Below are positions 14,382 to 20,082 of a DNA stretch of 20,082 bases, piece after piece. The position numbers and the translations under genes were made by a program. Where the stretch lies: positions 1 through 20,082 of the forward strand of contig CATZMG010000041.1 of the NCBI GenBank assembly GCA_958421655.1, given 5' to 3'. This stretch comes from an uncultured Collinsella sp. Its GTDB lineage: Bacteria; Actinomycetota; Coriobacteriia; Coriobacteriales; Coriobacteriaceae. Each line of letters starts with the position of its first letter. Position 1 is the first letter of the stretch. A model generated the notes under the pieces. It saw nothing but the letters and a program-made list of their open reading frames with translations, had not been told where the DNA came from and made no database searches.

Positions 14382-14447
14382 GCAATGCTTCCTTTCGATG
14401 GGTGACGTGCTGGTATGGTTCGCGGGCGTTGGGGCGCGGCGGGTTGC

Positions 14448-15413
14448 CTAGCCCGTGTAGCGCTCGCGGTAGGTGTTGCGATTGGATGCGGAGCCGTGGC
14501 TGCCGTGGTGACGCGTGCGGCTGGCGGGCGTGTCTTGGGGCTTGCCGCCGTTGCGCTTGGAGCTCGCCTGCTTGGGCGGGATGCCACCGCTTTTGAGGAT
14601 CTGCACCTCGCGATCGGTGAGTTCGCGCCACGAGCCCTTGGCCACGCCCTCGAGCTCCAGGCCGGCAAAGTTGCAGCGGTGCAGACGGATTACCGGATGG
14701 TGAATCTTGCTCAACATGCGCTTAACCTGATTCTTGCGACCCTCGCGGATGATGACCTCCACGGCGGTGGTGCCGGGCTTGACGCCCTGGGGCGCCACGG
14801 CCTCGGCCTCGCGTGCGGTGATGATGCGGCAGATTGCCGGCTGGCATAGGCCGTCGTCGAGCTCGATGCCACGGCGGAGCGGCGTAAGATCGCGGTCTGA
14901 TAAGTCTCCGTCCACAAGCGCCTGGTAGGTCTTGTAGACGTGTTTGCTCGGGTGCAGCAGGTCCTGAGACAGGTCGCCGTCGGTGGTAAAGAGCAAAAGG
15001 CCTGTGGTGTCGCGGTCCAGGCGACCAACCGGGAATAGTCCCGGAAAGCGGTCGCGCGGGACCAGATCAGCCACGCAAGGGCGCTCCTGCGGATCGCTCA
15101 TGGTGGTAAGGTAGCCGGTCGGCTTGTAGAGCATCAGGTACACGGCGCCCTGGTTGAGCTTGACGGGCATGCCGTCGACCTCGATGTGATCGTGGTCGAC
15201 ATCGACCTTGGTGCCCAGTTCGGTCGCGACCTGGCCGTTGACGGTCACGCGGCCGGCGGTCATCAGGTCCTCCGAGCCGCGGCGGCTCGCCACGCCCGCG
15301 CGCGCCAAAAAGCGCTGCAGGCGCATGGTGTGCGGATAGACGGGCTGGGCGTCGGTGGCGGGTACTGCGTTGCCCATGTCGCGCGTCTCCCCTACTTCGT
15401 TAGTCCTCGTCAT
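14448..15413 (-). CDS. rRNA pseudouridine synthase, RluB/RsuA family
   Basis: It isomerises a uridine in ribosomal RNA; by family and by position after scpB, the likely target is in 23S rRNA (RluB type). The 322 residues include an S4 RNA-binding domain (MRLQRFLARAGVASRR, from about residue 30), the catalytic motif GRLDRDTTGLLLF with Asp133, and a Lys/Arg-rich disordered tail of about 40 residues, which is common in the family. I chose ATG 15413 because GGAGG lies six bases upstream, although this overlaps the end of scpB by 14 bases. ATG 15377, with GGGGAG nine bases upstream, is a possible shorter start. Both keep the S4 domain. The frame extends to 15473, but that part lies inside scpB. 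Confidence 0.9.
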   Translation of the reverse strand: MTRTNEVGETRDMGNAVPATDAQPVYPHTMRLQRFLARAGVASRRGSEDLMTAGRVTVNGQVATELGTKVDVDHDHIEVDGMPVKLNQGAVYLMLYKPTGYLTTMSDPQERPCVADLVPRDRFPGLFPVGRLDRDTTGLLLFTTDGDLSQDLLHPSKHVYKTYQALVDGDLSDRDLTPLRRGIELDDGLCQPAICRIITAREAEAVAPQGVKPGTTAVEVIIREGRKNQVKRMLSKIHHPVIRLHRCNFAGLELEGVAKGSWRELTDREVQILKSGGIPPKQASSKRNGGKPQDTPASRTRHHGSHGSASNRNTYRERYTG

Positions 15414-16128
15414 GCAAATCCTCCGAGGTCTCGTCGACGACCAGGGTCTCCAAGTTCTCGACTGCCTCAACATCTACAACATCGGTATCGAGCAGTTCGC
15501 GCTCTTCGTCTAAGTCCTCGGCTTGCTCCTCGAGCGTGGACTGAATACTGCGGCCGCTCAGACGCTCGCGGATAAACTGGCGCGACTGCTCGTCTGGGGC
15601 AAACTGCTCCAGGTCGGGCAGGTCGCGGGTGGAGCGCAGGCCGAACTTTTCCAAGAAGGCGTTGGTCGTGCCGTAGATGATGGCCTGACCGCGCTGGGGG
15701 TCGCGGCCAAGCTCGCGCACCAGACCCTTGTCAACGAGCGACGCGATGACGCCATCGGAGTTGACGCCGCGGATGCCCTTGACCACCTCGCGCGTAACGG
15801 GCTGGTGATAGGCGATCACGGCCAGGGTCTCGAGTGCCGCCTGCGACAGTTTTTGCGTGTCCCAGCTCAGCACGTAGGCCTCGACAACGTCGTGATAGGC
15901 GGGGTGCGTAAACAGGCGCCAGCCGCCGGCGACCTCGCGCAGCTGAAAGCCGCGGTTGGCCTCCTCGTACTCAACTTTGAGCTCGGCGAGCAGCGATGCG
16001 CACTCGCCGGGGGCGATATCCAGCGCACCCGCCAGCGCGGGCGCGCTCACCGGATCGCTCGACACCAGCAGGAGTGCCTCTAAGGCGCCTTTGAGGCTGT
16101 TTGTCTCCAGCGTGGAAAGGGTTGACAT
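15400..16128 (-). CDS. scpB: Segregation and condensation protein ScpB
   Basis: ScpB dimers bind ScpA and, with SMC, form the condensin that compacts and segregates chromosomes. The 242-residue protein has the two winged-helix domains of the family: ALEALLLVSSDPVSAPALAGAL near the N-terminus, then the highly conserved block ETLAVIAYHQPVTREVVKGIRGVNSDGVI and the Y-G-T-T-N-A-F-LEKFGL stretch. A long acidic C-terminal tail (many Glu and Asp after about residue 195) goes beyond the folded part. AGGAG lies about eight bases before the start and 11 bp separate it from scpA. SMC itself is not in the window. Confidence 0.95.
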   Translation of the reverse strand: MSTLSTLETNSLKGALEALLLVSSDPVSAPALAGALDIAPGECASLLAELKVEYEEANRGFQLREVAGGWRLFTHPAYHDVVEAYVLSWDTQKLSQAALETLAVIAYHQPVTREVVKGIRGVNSDGVIASLVDKGLVRELGRDPQRGQAIIYGTTNAFLEKFGLRSTRDLPDLEQFAPDEQSRQFIRERLSGRSIQSTLEEQAEDLDEERELLDTDVVDVEAVENLETLVVDETSEDLHDED

Positions 16129-16139
16129 GGTTGCCGCTC

Positions 16140-16949
16140 CTATTCGGTGAGCTCGGGGCCCTCGCCGGGCACGTATGCCTCGGCGCCCTCGACGCGGTTG
16201 ATGCGGATGGTTCCAAAAATCTCGTCCTGGCTCAGCGTAAGCGAGCCACGCTTGGCGAGCTCGAGCATGGCCAGGAAGGTGACGACGAACTGCTCGGTGG
16301 TGGCGTCGCCGTCCAGCAGCTCGCGGAAGGTGCAGGTTTGGTGTGCCATGGTAAAGCGGTCGACCGAGGCCACGGTCAGGTCGAGCGGCACGCGATGCGG
16401 CGCCACGTGCTCGGCTTCCAGCAGGAAGGTCTGGCGCTTGCCGTCCAGGTCGGCACAGATGACGGCCAGGCCGCGCAGGGTGATGCCGGCCAGGTAGTCG
16501 GGCATAAGGCCCAAAAACTCCGGGTCGGGGCCGGCCACGCGCGGATGCATGCGGCTCTCGGCCTGCATGCGCGCGCCAAGGGCCGCCGCCGCACCCTTAA
16601 ACTGCTTGTAGGCGATCAGGCGCTGGATCAGGACCTCAAGCAGGGCGTCGCCGTCGAGGGCGCTGAGTTCCTCGAGGTCTTCGTCGTCCTCGTCATCGTC
16701 GTCGGCTTTGCGTGGGACCTCCTGCGGCACCAGCGAGGCGGCCTTGATGTCCAATAGGGTTGCCGCGACCAGCAAAAAGTCGCTCGCTACGTCCAGGTCC
16801 AGCGCCTCGATGCGCTCGGCCTCGGCCAGGTATTGCTCGGCCACCTCGCTAATGGAGATGGCGCCGATATCTACTTTTTGACGGGTTACCAGCTGCAGCA
16901 GCAGGTCGAACGGTCCGCTGTAGACCTGCGTCGACACGCGATACGACAT
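16140..16949 (-). CDS. scpA: Segregation and condensation protein ScpA
   Basis: ScpA is the kleisin that links the SMC heads and binds ScpB. The 269 residues begin with the signature YSGPFDLLLQLVTRQKVDI (10-28), followed by ISISEVAEQYL and DFLLVAATLLDIKAASLVP, which form the N-terminal SMC-neck-binding domain. A very acidic linker (DDDDEDDEDLEEL, 83-95) lies in the flexible middle, and a winged-helix C-terminal domain ends the protein. AAAGGAGGT five bases before the ATG is one of the strongest ribosome-binding sites in the window. An 84-bp gap separates it from the upstream protease gene and holds two small hairpins. Confidence 0.95.
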   Translation of the reverse strand: MSYRVSTQVYSGPFDLLLQLVTRQKVDIGAISISEVAEQYLAEAERIEALDLDVASDFLLVAATLLDIKAASLVPQEVPRKADDDDEDDEDLEELSALDGDALLEVLIQRLIAYKQFKGAAAALGARMQAESRMHPRVAGPDPEFLGLMPDYLAGITLRGLAVICADLDGKRQTFLLEAEHVAPHRVPLDLTVASVDRFTMAHQTCTFRELLDGDATTEQFVVTFLAMLELAKRGSLTLSQDEIFGTIRINRVEGAEAYVPGEGPELTE

Positions 16950-17033
16950 CTTCGACCTCCTTTGACGGCGCCTTCGCGGCGCGGTTTGGGTGCATGTTGG
17001 GACCGTTTTGCACGGTCGACCTGTAAGTTTACC
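16950..17033 (-). promoter_or_regulatory. Leader of scpA with two small hairpins
   Basis: This 84-bp gap is the longest in the core block. On the minus strand it holds GACCGT/ACGGTC around GCAAA and, nearer the gene, GCGCC/GGCGC around GCGAA. Neither is followed by a T-tract. They may tune translation or mark a weak internal promoter, but I see no convincing -35/-10 pair. Confidence 0.3.
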
Positions 17034-17717
17034 TTAGATGCCGGCGATTGCGAAGTTGAGCAGCCACTCGGCCAGCGGATACACGGTAACGTCGAAATAG
17101 CGGCCGATCACATCGATGCCGGTCCACATGGGCAGCAGGTACAGGACCAGGATGAGGATGGGCATGGCGTATTGCTGCAAACGATAGTAGTTGGCGAGCG
17201 CCTTGCCTTTGAGGAACGGCACGATAATCGACGAGCCGTCGAGCGGCGGGATCGGGATAAGGTTAAAGAACGCGAGCGACAGATTGACCACGATAAAGGT
17301 GGCGCCGAAGTTCATGATTTGGGATGCCACGGCAAAGGACATGCTGGTATAGAGGTTGCCGTATGCCGCGTGCATGAGGGCGGCGGCAAGGCATGCCAAC
17401 GTGATGTTCGATGCGGGGCCGGCCACGCTCACCAGGACCTCGTCGCGCTTGGGGTGCTTGAGGTTGTTGAGGTAGACGGGCACGGGCTTGGCGAAGGCGA
17501 ATACCGGGCCGCCGGCGGCAAGCATCAGCAGCGGCAGGAGAATGGTGCCAAACGGGTCGATGTGGTTGAGCGGGTTGAGCGAGACGCGGCCGCGCGAACG
17601 GGCCGTCTTGTCGCCGAGCGCCCAGGCCGCGGCGGCGTGTGCGCTCTCGTGGATGACGATGCCGACGATGACGGCGACGGCGCTGGCAAGCAGGTTCATG
17701 AAGTAGCTGTTGGACAT
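17034..17717 (-). CDS. Site-2 protease family (M50) membrane metalloprotease
   Basis: An intramembrane zinc protease of the short YwhC/SpoIVFB-like type. The 227 residues have about six hydrophobic helices, the zinc motif HESAH (HExxH, 23-27) in the first helix, and the second motif NLIPIPPLDGS (152-162) with the third ligand Asp160. No PDZ or CBS domain is present. Genes of this type often sit directly upstream of scpA, as here, without a proven functional link; the substrate is unknown. GGGGAG lies about five bases before the ATG, and nine bases separate it from the stop of the 98-residue membrane protein. Confidence 0.92.
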   Translation of the reverse strand: MSNSYFMNLLASAVAVIVGIVIHESAHAAAAWALGDKTARSRGRVSLNPLNHIDPFGTILLPLLMLAAGGPVFAFAKPVPVYLNNLKHPKRDEVLVSVAGPASNITLACLAAALMHAAYGNLYTSMSFAVASQIMNFGATFIVVNLSLAFFNLIPIPPLDGSSIIVPFLKGKALANYYRLQQYAMPILILVLYLLPMWTGIDVIGRYFDVTVYPLAEWLLNFAIAGI

Positions 17718-17726
17718 GGCGCTCCC

Positions 17727-18023
17727 CTAGCGGACGCGGCGAGAGGCGCGTGTGAGCAGGTGGTCGGCCACAAACAGGATGACGGCCACGATGGCGTAAT
17801 CCAAGCGGAACACGCCGCCAAAGGGTGAGGTGATGACGCCGTAGCCGGCGATGGCACTCGGCAGCGCGCGAGAAAGCTCGACGACAAATCCGACAATCTG
17901 CAGCTTGGCGGTCAGGCCGCTAAAGCACAGCAGCACGGTCATCGCGCTCATAAAGATGCCGCAGATGCGGCACGCGATGGCGATGATGCTCATCGTCACG
18001 GCGGCGGCTTTACGAGAGTTCAC
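17727..18023 (-). CDS. Hypothetical 98-residue membrane protein
   Basis: I do not recognise this protein. The start is GTG 18023 with GAGGAGA six bases upstream; it overlaps the last codons of the ABC-F gene by 14 bases, so it is probably translated by coupling. The frame runs further upstream, but that part is a shadow of the ABC-F gene. A hydrophobic helix lies at about residues 8-35 (with two Cys) and another at about 75-91, with a weaker hydrophobic stretch between them. The end is basic (TRASRRVR), suggesting a cytoplasmic C-terminus. Its place between a translation-associated ATPase and an intramembrane protease makes it a candidate partner or substrate of that protease, but this is only inferred from position. 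Confidence 0.7.
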   Translation of the reverse strand: MNSRKAAAVTMSIIAIACRICGIFMSAMTVLLCFSGLTAKLQIVGFVVELSRALPSAIAGYGVITSPFGGVFRLDYAIVAVILFVADHLLTRASRRVR

Positions 18024-20040
18024 GCGCGGTCTCCTCTTCGATCTGGGTGGAAAGCTCGAGCCATTCGTCCTCGAGCTTGGGCAGCTCTTGCTTAAGGCCG
18101 TTATATTCCCCCAGCGCGGCGTTGAACTTATCCTGATCGGCATAAAGCTCTTCGCTTGCCATCAATTCCATAAGCTCGTCATAGCGGGCACGCTTTTTGT
18201 CCAGTTCTGCCTCGATCTTTTTAAGCTGGTTGCGCACGCCCTTGAGCTTTTTGTTGAGCGCGGCACGGGCCTGGGCCTCGGCGCGCTTTTGCTCCTTGGT
18301 CTTTTTGCCCTCGGCAGGCTTGGGGGCGGCGACGCTGGGCTGGGCGGAGCTGGTCGACTTGGTTGCCTTGGTCGAAGCCGGTGTGCTCTCCCCTGCCGCC
18401 TCGGCGGCGGCGCGGGCTGCGAGGTCCTCGCGTTTGTAGAGGTAGTAGTCGTAGTCGCCGTCGTAGACCGTCACCTTGCCGTCGCGGATGTCGATCACGC
18501 GGTTGGCCACGGCGCGCACCAGGTGCTCGTCGTGGCTGATCAGCACGATGGTGCCGGGGAAGTTTTGTAGGGCGTTCTCGAGCATGTCCACCGAGTCGAT
18601 GTCCAGGTGGTTGGTGGGCTCATCCAGGCACAGGAGCGCCTCGGGGGCCACGAGCATCTTGGCCAGGGCCAGACGCGCCTTTTCACCGCCGGAAAGGACG
18701 CGTACTTGCTTTTCGATTGCGTCGTTGTCGCTAAACAGGAAGGCGCCCAACAGGCTGCGCTGCTGCGGCACGGTCCATTTAGGCGTAACGGTGTCGATCT
18801 CTTGCAAGACAGTGTTGGACTCGGTCATGCCCTCGAGCGCGTGCTGGGCGTAATAGGCCACGCCCACGTTGGTGCCCAGGTCGCGCATGCCGGTAGTGGG
18901 CGGCTCCAGGCCGGCGATGATCTTCATGAGGGTGGACTTGCCGGCGCCGTTAGGGCCGACGAGCGCCACGTGTTCACCGCGGTAGAGCTTGAGGTCGATG
19001 TCGCTGTAGATGTGCTTGTCGCCGTAGGACTTGGAGACGCCCTCCAGGCCCACGACCATTTCGCCGGAGCGTGGCGGATCGGGAAACTTAAAGTCGATGT
19101 GCTTGTGGCCCTCGGGTAGGATGACGAGCTCCTTTTTGATCTGCTCGATCTTGCGGATGCGCTCCTGCGCCTGGGCTGCCTTGGTGGGCTTGTAGCGGAA
19201 CTTGTCGACGAAGACCTGCATGTGGGCGATGTCGCGCTCCTGGGCAGCGCGCTTGGCACGCATCTGCTCCAGGTTGTCCTCGCGCTGCTTAAGGTAGCTG
19301 CTGTAGTTGCCGGTGTAGGTGGTCACGCGGCGGTTCTCGAGCGCGGCCACGTGGTCGACGCAGGCGTCCATGAAGGCGCGGTCGTGGCTGACGATGAGCA
19401 CGGCGCCATCGTAGTTGGCGATAAAGCCGCGCAGCCACTGGACGCTCTCGAGGTCCAGGTGGTTGGTGGGCTCGTCCAGCAGCAGCAGGTCGGGATGGCG
19501 CAGGAAGAGCTTTGCCAGCGCGATACGCATCTGCCAGCCGCCAGAGAACTCGGAGCACGGGCGCTCAAAGTCGGTGACCTTAAAGCCCAGGCCGGACAGG
19601 ATCTTGCGGGCGTTGCTCTCGAGTTCGTAGCCGCCCAGATGCTCAAAGCGGTCCTGGACCTGGCCGTACTCGTTGAGGAGGGCGTCGACATCTTTGCCCT
19701 GCTCGGAGAGCTCGGTGATCTGGGCCTGTAGCTCGTTGGCGCGCTCGCCCATGCGGCGGATTTCCTTGGCCGCTGCCATGACCTCGGCAAGGATGGTGGT
19801 GTCCTTTTGCTCCAGGTTGGTTTCTTGCTCTAGGTAGCCCACCTGGCAGTCCTTTGCGTACTGGACCTGGCCGGCGTCTGGGCTGTCGATGCCCATGATG
19901 ATCTTGAGCATGGTGGTTTTGCCGGCGCCGTTGGGGCCCACGAGCGCGAAGCGATCGCCGGGGTTGATCTGGAAGGATGCGCCGCTAAAGAGGACGCGCG
20001 CGCCGAAGCTTTTTTCGATCTTGTCGACCAGGAGGATCAT
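18010..20040 (-). CDS. ABC-F family ATPase (Uup/YdiF-like)
   Basis: A soluble protein with two ABC cassettes and no membrane domain, a family that acts on the ribosome. The 676 residues show the first cassette with GPNGAGKT (35-42), FSGGWQMR (165-172) and LLLLDEPTNHLD (185-196). A charged linker of about 250-325 follows, the P-site tRNA-interaction motif in this family. The second cassette has GPNGAGKS (362-369), LSGGEKAR (449-456) and LDEPTNHLD (472-480). A Lys/Glu-rich coiled coil from about 545 to the end is the Uup-type C-terminal domain, separated by a Thr/Ser/Ala/Pro linker (about 510-540). Both catalytic glutamates after the Walker B motifs are present. The upstream site is AAAGG, followed by GCGG. 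Whether it is a housekeeping or a resistance member cannot be told from sequence alone; the core location favours housekeeping. Confidence 0.92.
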   Translation of the reverse strand: MILLVDKIEKSFGARVLFSGASFQINPGDRFALVGPNGAGKTTMLKIIMGIDSPDAGQVQYAKDCQVGYLEQETNLEQKDTTILAEVMAAAKEIRRMGERANELQAQITELSEQGKDVDALLNEYGQVQDRFEHLGGYELESNARKILSGLGFKVTDFERPCSEFSGGWQMRIALAKLFLRHPDLLLLDEPTNHLDLESVQWLRGFIANYDGAVLIVSHDRAFMDACVDHVAALENRRVTTYTGNYSSYLKQREDNLEQMRAKRAAQERDIAHMQVFVDKFRYKPTKAAQAQERIRKIEQIKKELVILPEGHKHIDFKFPDPPRSGEMVVGLEGVSKSYGDKHIYSDIDLKLYRGEHVALVGPNGAGKSTLMKIIAGLEPPTTGMRDLGTNVGVAYYAQHALEGMTESNTVLQEIDTVTPKWTVPQQRSLLGAFLFSDNDAIEKQVRVLSGGEKARLALAKMLVAPEALLCLDEPTNHLDIDSVDMLENALQNFPGTIVLISHDEHLVRAVANRVIDIRDGKVTVYDGDYDYYLYKREDLAARAAAEAAGESTPASTKATKSTSSAQPSVAAPKPAEGKKTKEQKRAEAQARAALNKKLKGVRNQLKKIEAELDKKRARYDELMELMASEELYADQDKFNAALGEYNGLKQELPKLEDEWLELSTQIEEETARELS

Positions 20041-20071
20041 GGTGCCGCCTTTGACCTTGTGTGCCTATATG

Positions 20072-20082
20072 AAAAAAGGCCC
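20072..20082 (-). terminator. Right half of a terminator of the preceding minus-strand gene (cut by the edge)
   Basis: On the minus strand GGGCC is followed by six Ts, the typical 3' arm and U-tract of an intrinsic terminator. The left arm would lie beyond the window. If so, the ABC-F gene starts a new transcription unit, with a promoter inside the remaining 30 bases or overlapping the terminator. Confidence 0.4.

Overview
The window most likely comes from the chromosome of a Coriobacteriia gut actinobacterium, with Collinsella as the best guess. The basis is inferential: GC-rich coding DNA with strong Shine-Dalgarno sites, the housekeeping gene order (ABC-F, site-2 protease, scpA-scpB-rluB-cmk-plsC-ispH-PDZ/radical SAM-der-plsY-gpsA), and a DUF6273-type surface-protein fragment of a kind I associate with that class. 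No database search was possible.

Two regions contrast sharply. Positions 1 to about 2800 are accessory, lower in GC and partly decayed. From left to right they hold: the 3' tail of an unknown gene; a membrane-anchored hypothetical protein; two hairpins, one with a perfect 15-bp stem; a C-terminal remnant of a DnaQ-like 3'-5' exonuclease; a minus-strand three-gene cassette (truncated thioredoxin-fold protein, secreted cysteine-containing protein, small three-helix membrane protein); the C-terminal half of a DUF6273-type protein on the plus strand, whose last 40 or so codons resemble the variable region of a diversity-generating retroelement target; a strong terminator; and an AT-rich stretch with inverted repeats. 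The thioredoxin and DUF6273 fragments are both 5'-truncated and meet head to head within about 20 bp near 1779-1797, which suggests a recombination scar.

Positions 2807 to 20040 are a core block, all on the minus strand. In transcription order they are: ABC-F ATPase, a 98-aa membrane protein, site-2 protease, ScpA, ScpB, RluB-type pseudouridine synthase, cytidylate kinase, PlsC-type acyltransferase, IspH, a PDZ/radical SAM/DUF512 protein, Der, PlsY, GpsA, ribulose-phosphate epimerase, cysteine desulfurase, a Nif3-like protein, a coiled-coil zinc-ribbon protein, CoaBC, and finally tRNA-Pro(GGG) with its terminator. Most junctions are 2-20 nt gaps or 4-14 nt overlaps, so much of the block is probably co-transcribed and translationally coupled. 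The longest gaps are about 66 nt (rluB-cmk) and 84 nt (site-2 protease-scpA).

Functionally the block joins chromosome condensation (ScpAB), ribosome maturation and translation (RluB, Der, ABC-F), phospholipid synthesis from glycerol phosphate (GpsA, PlsY, PlsC), isoprenoid precursors (IspH), nucleotide and coenzyme A supply (Cmk, CoaBC) and sulfur/metal handling (cysteine desulfurase, Nif3-like). The least ordinary material is in the left 2.8 kb. Within the core, the points to check are an HX4E acyltransferase motif in PlsC, a missing zinc ligand in the zinc-ribbon protein, and the unexplained 98-aa membrane protein.
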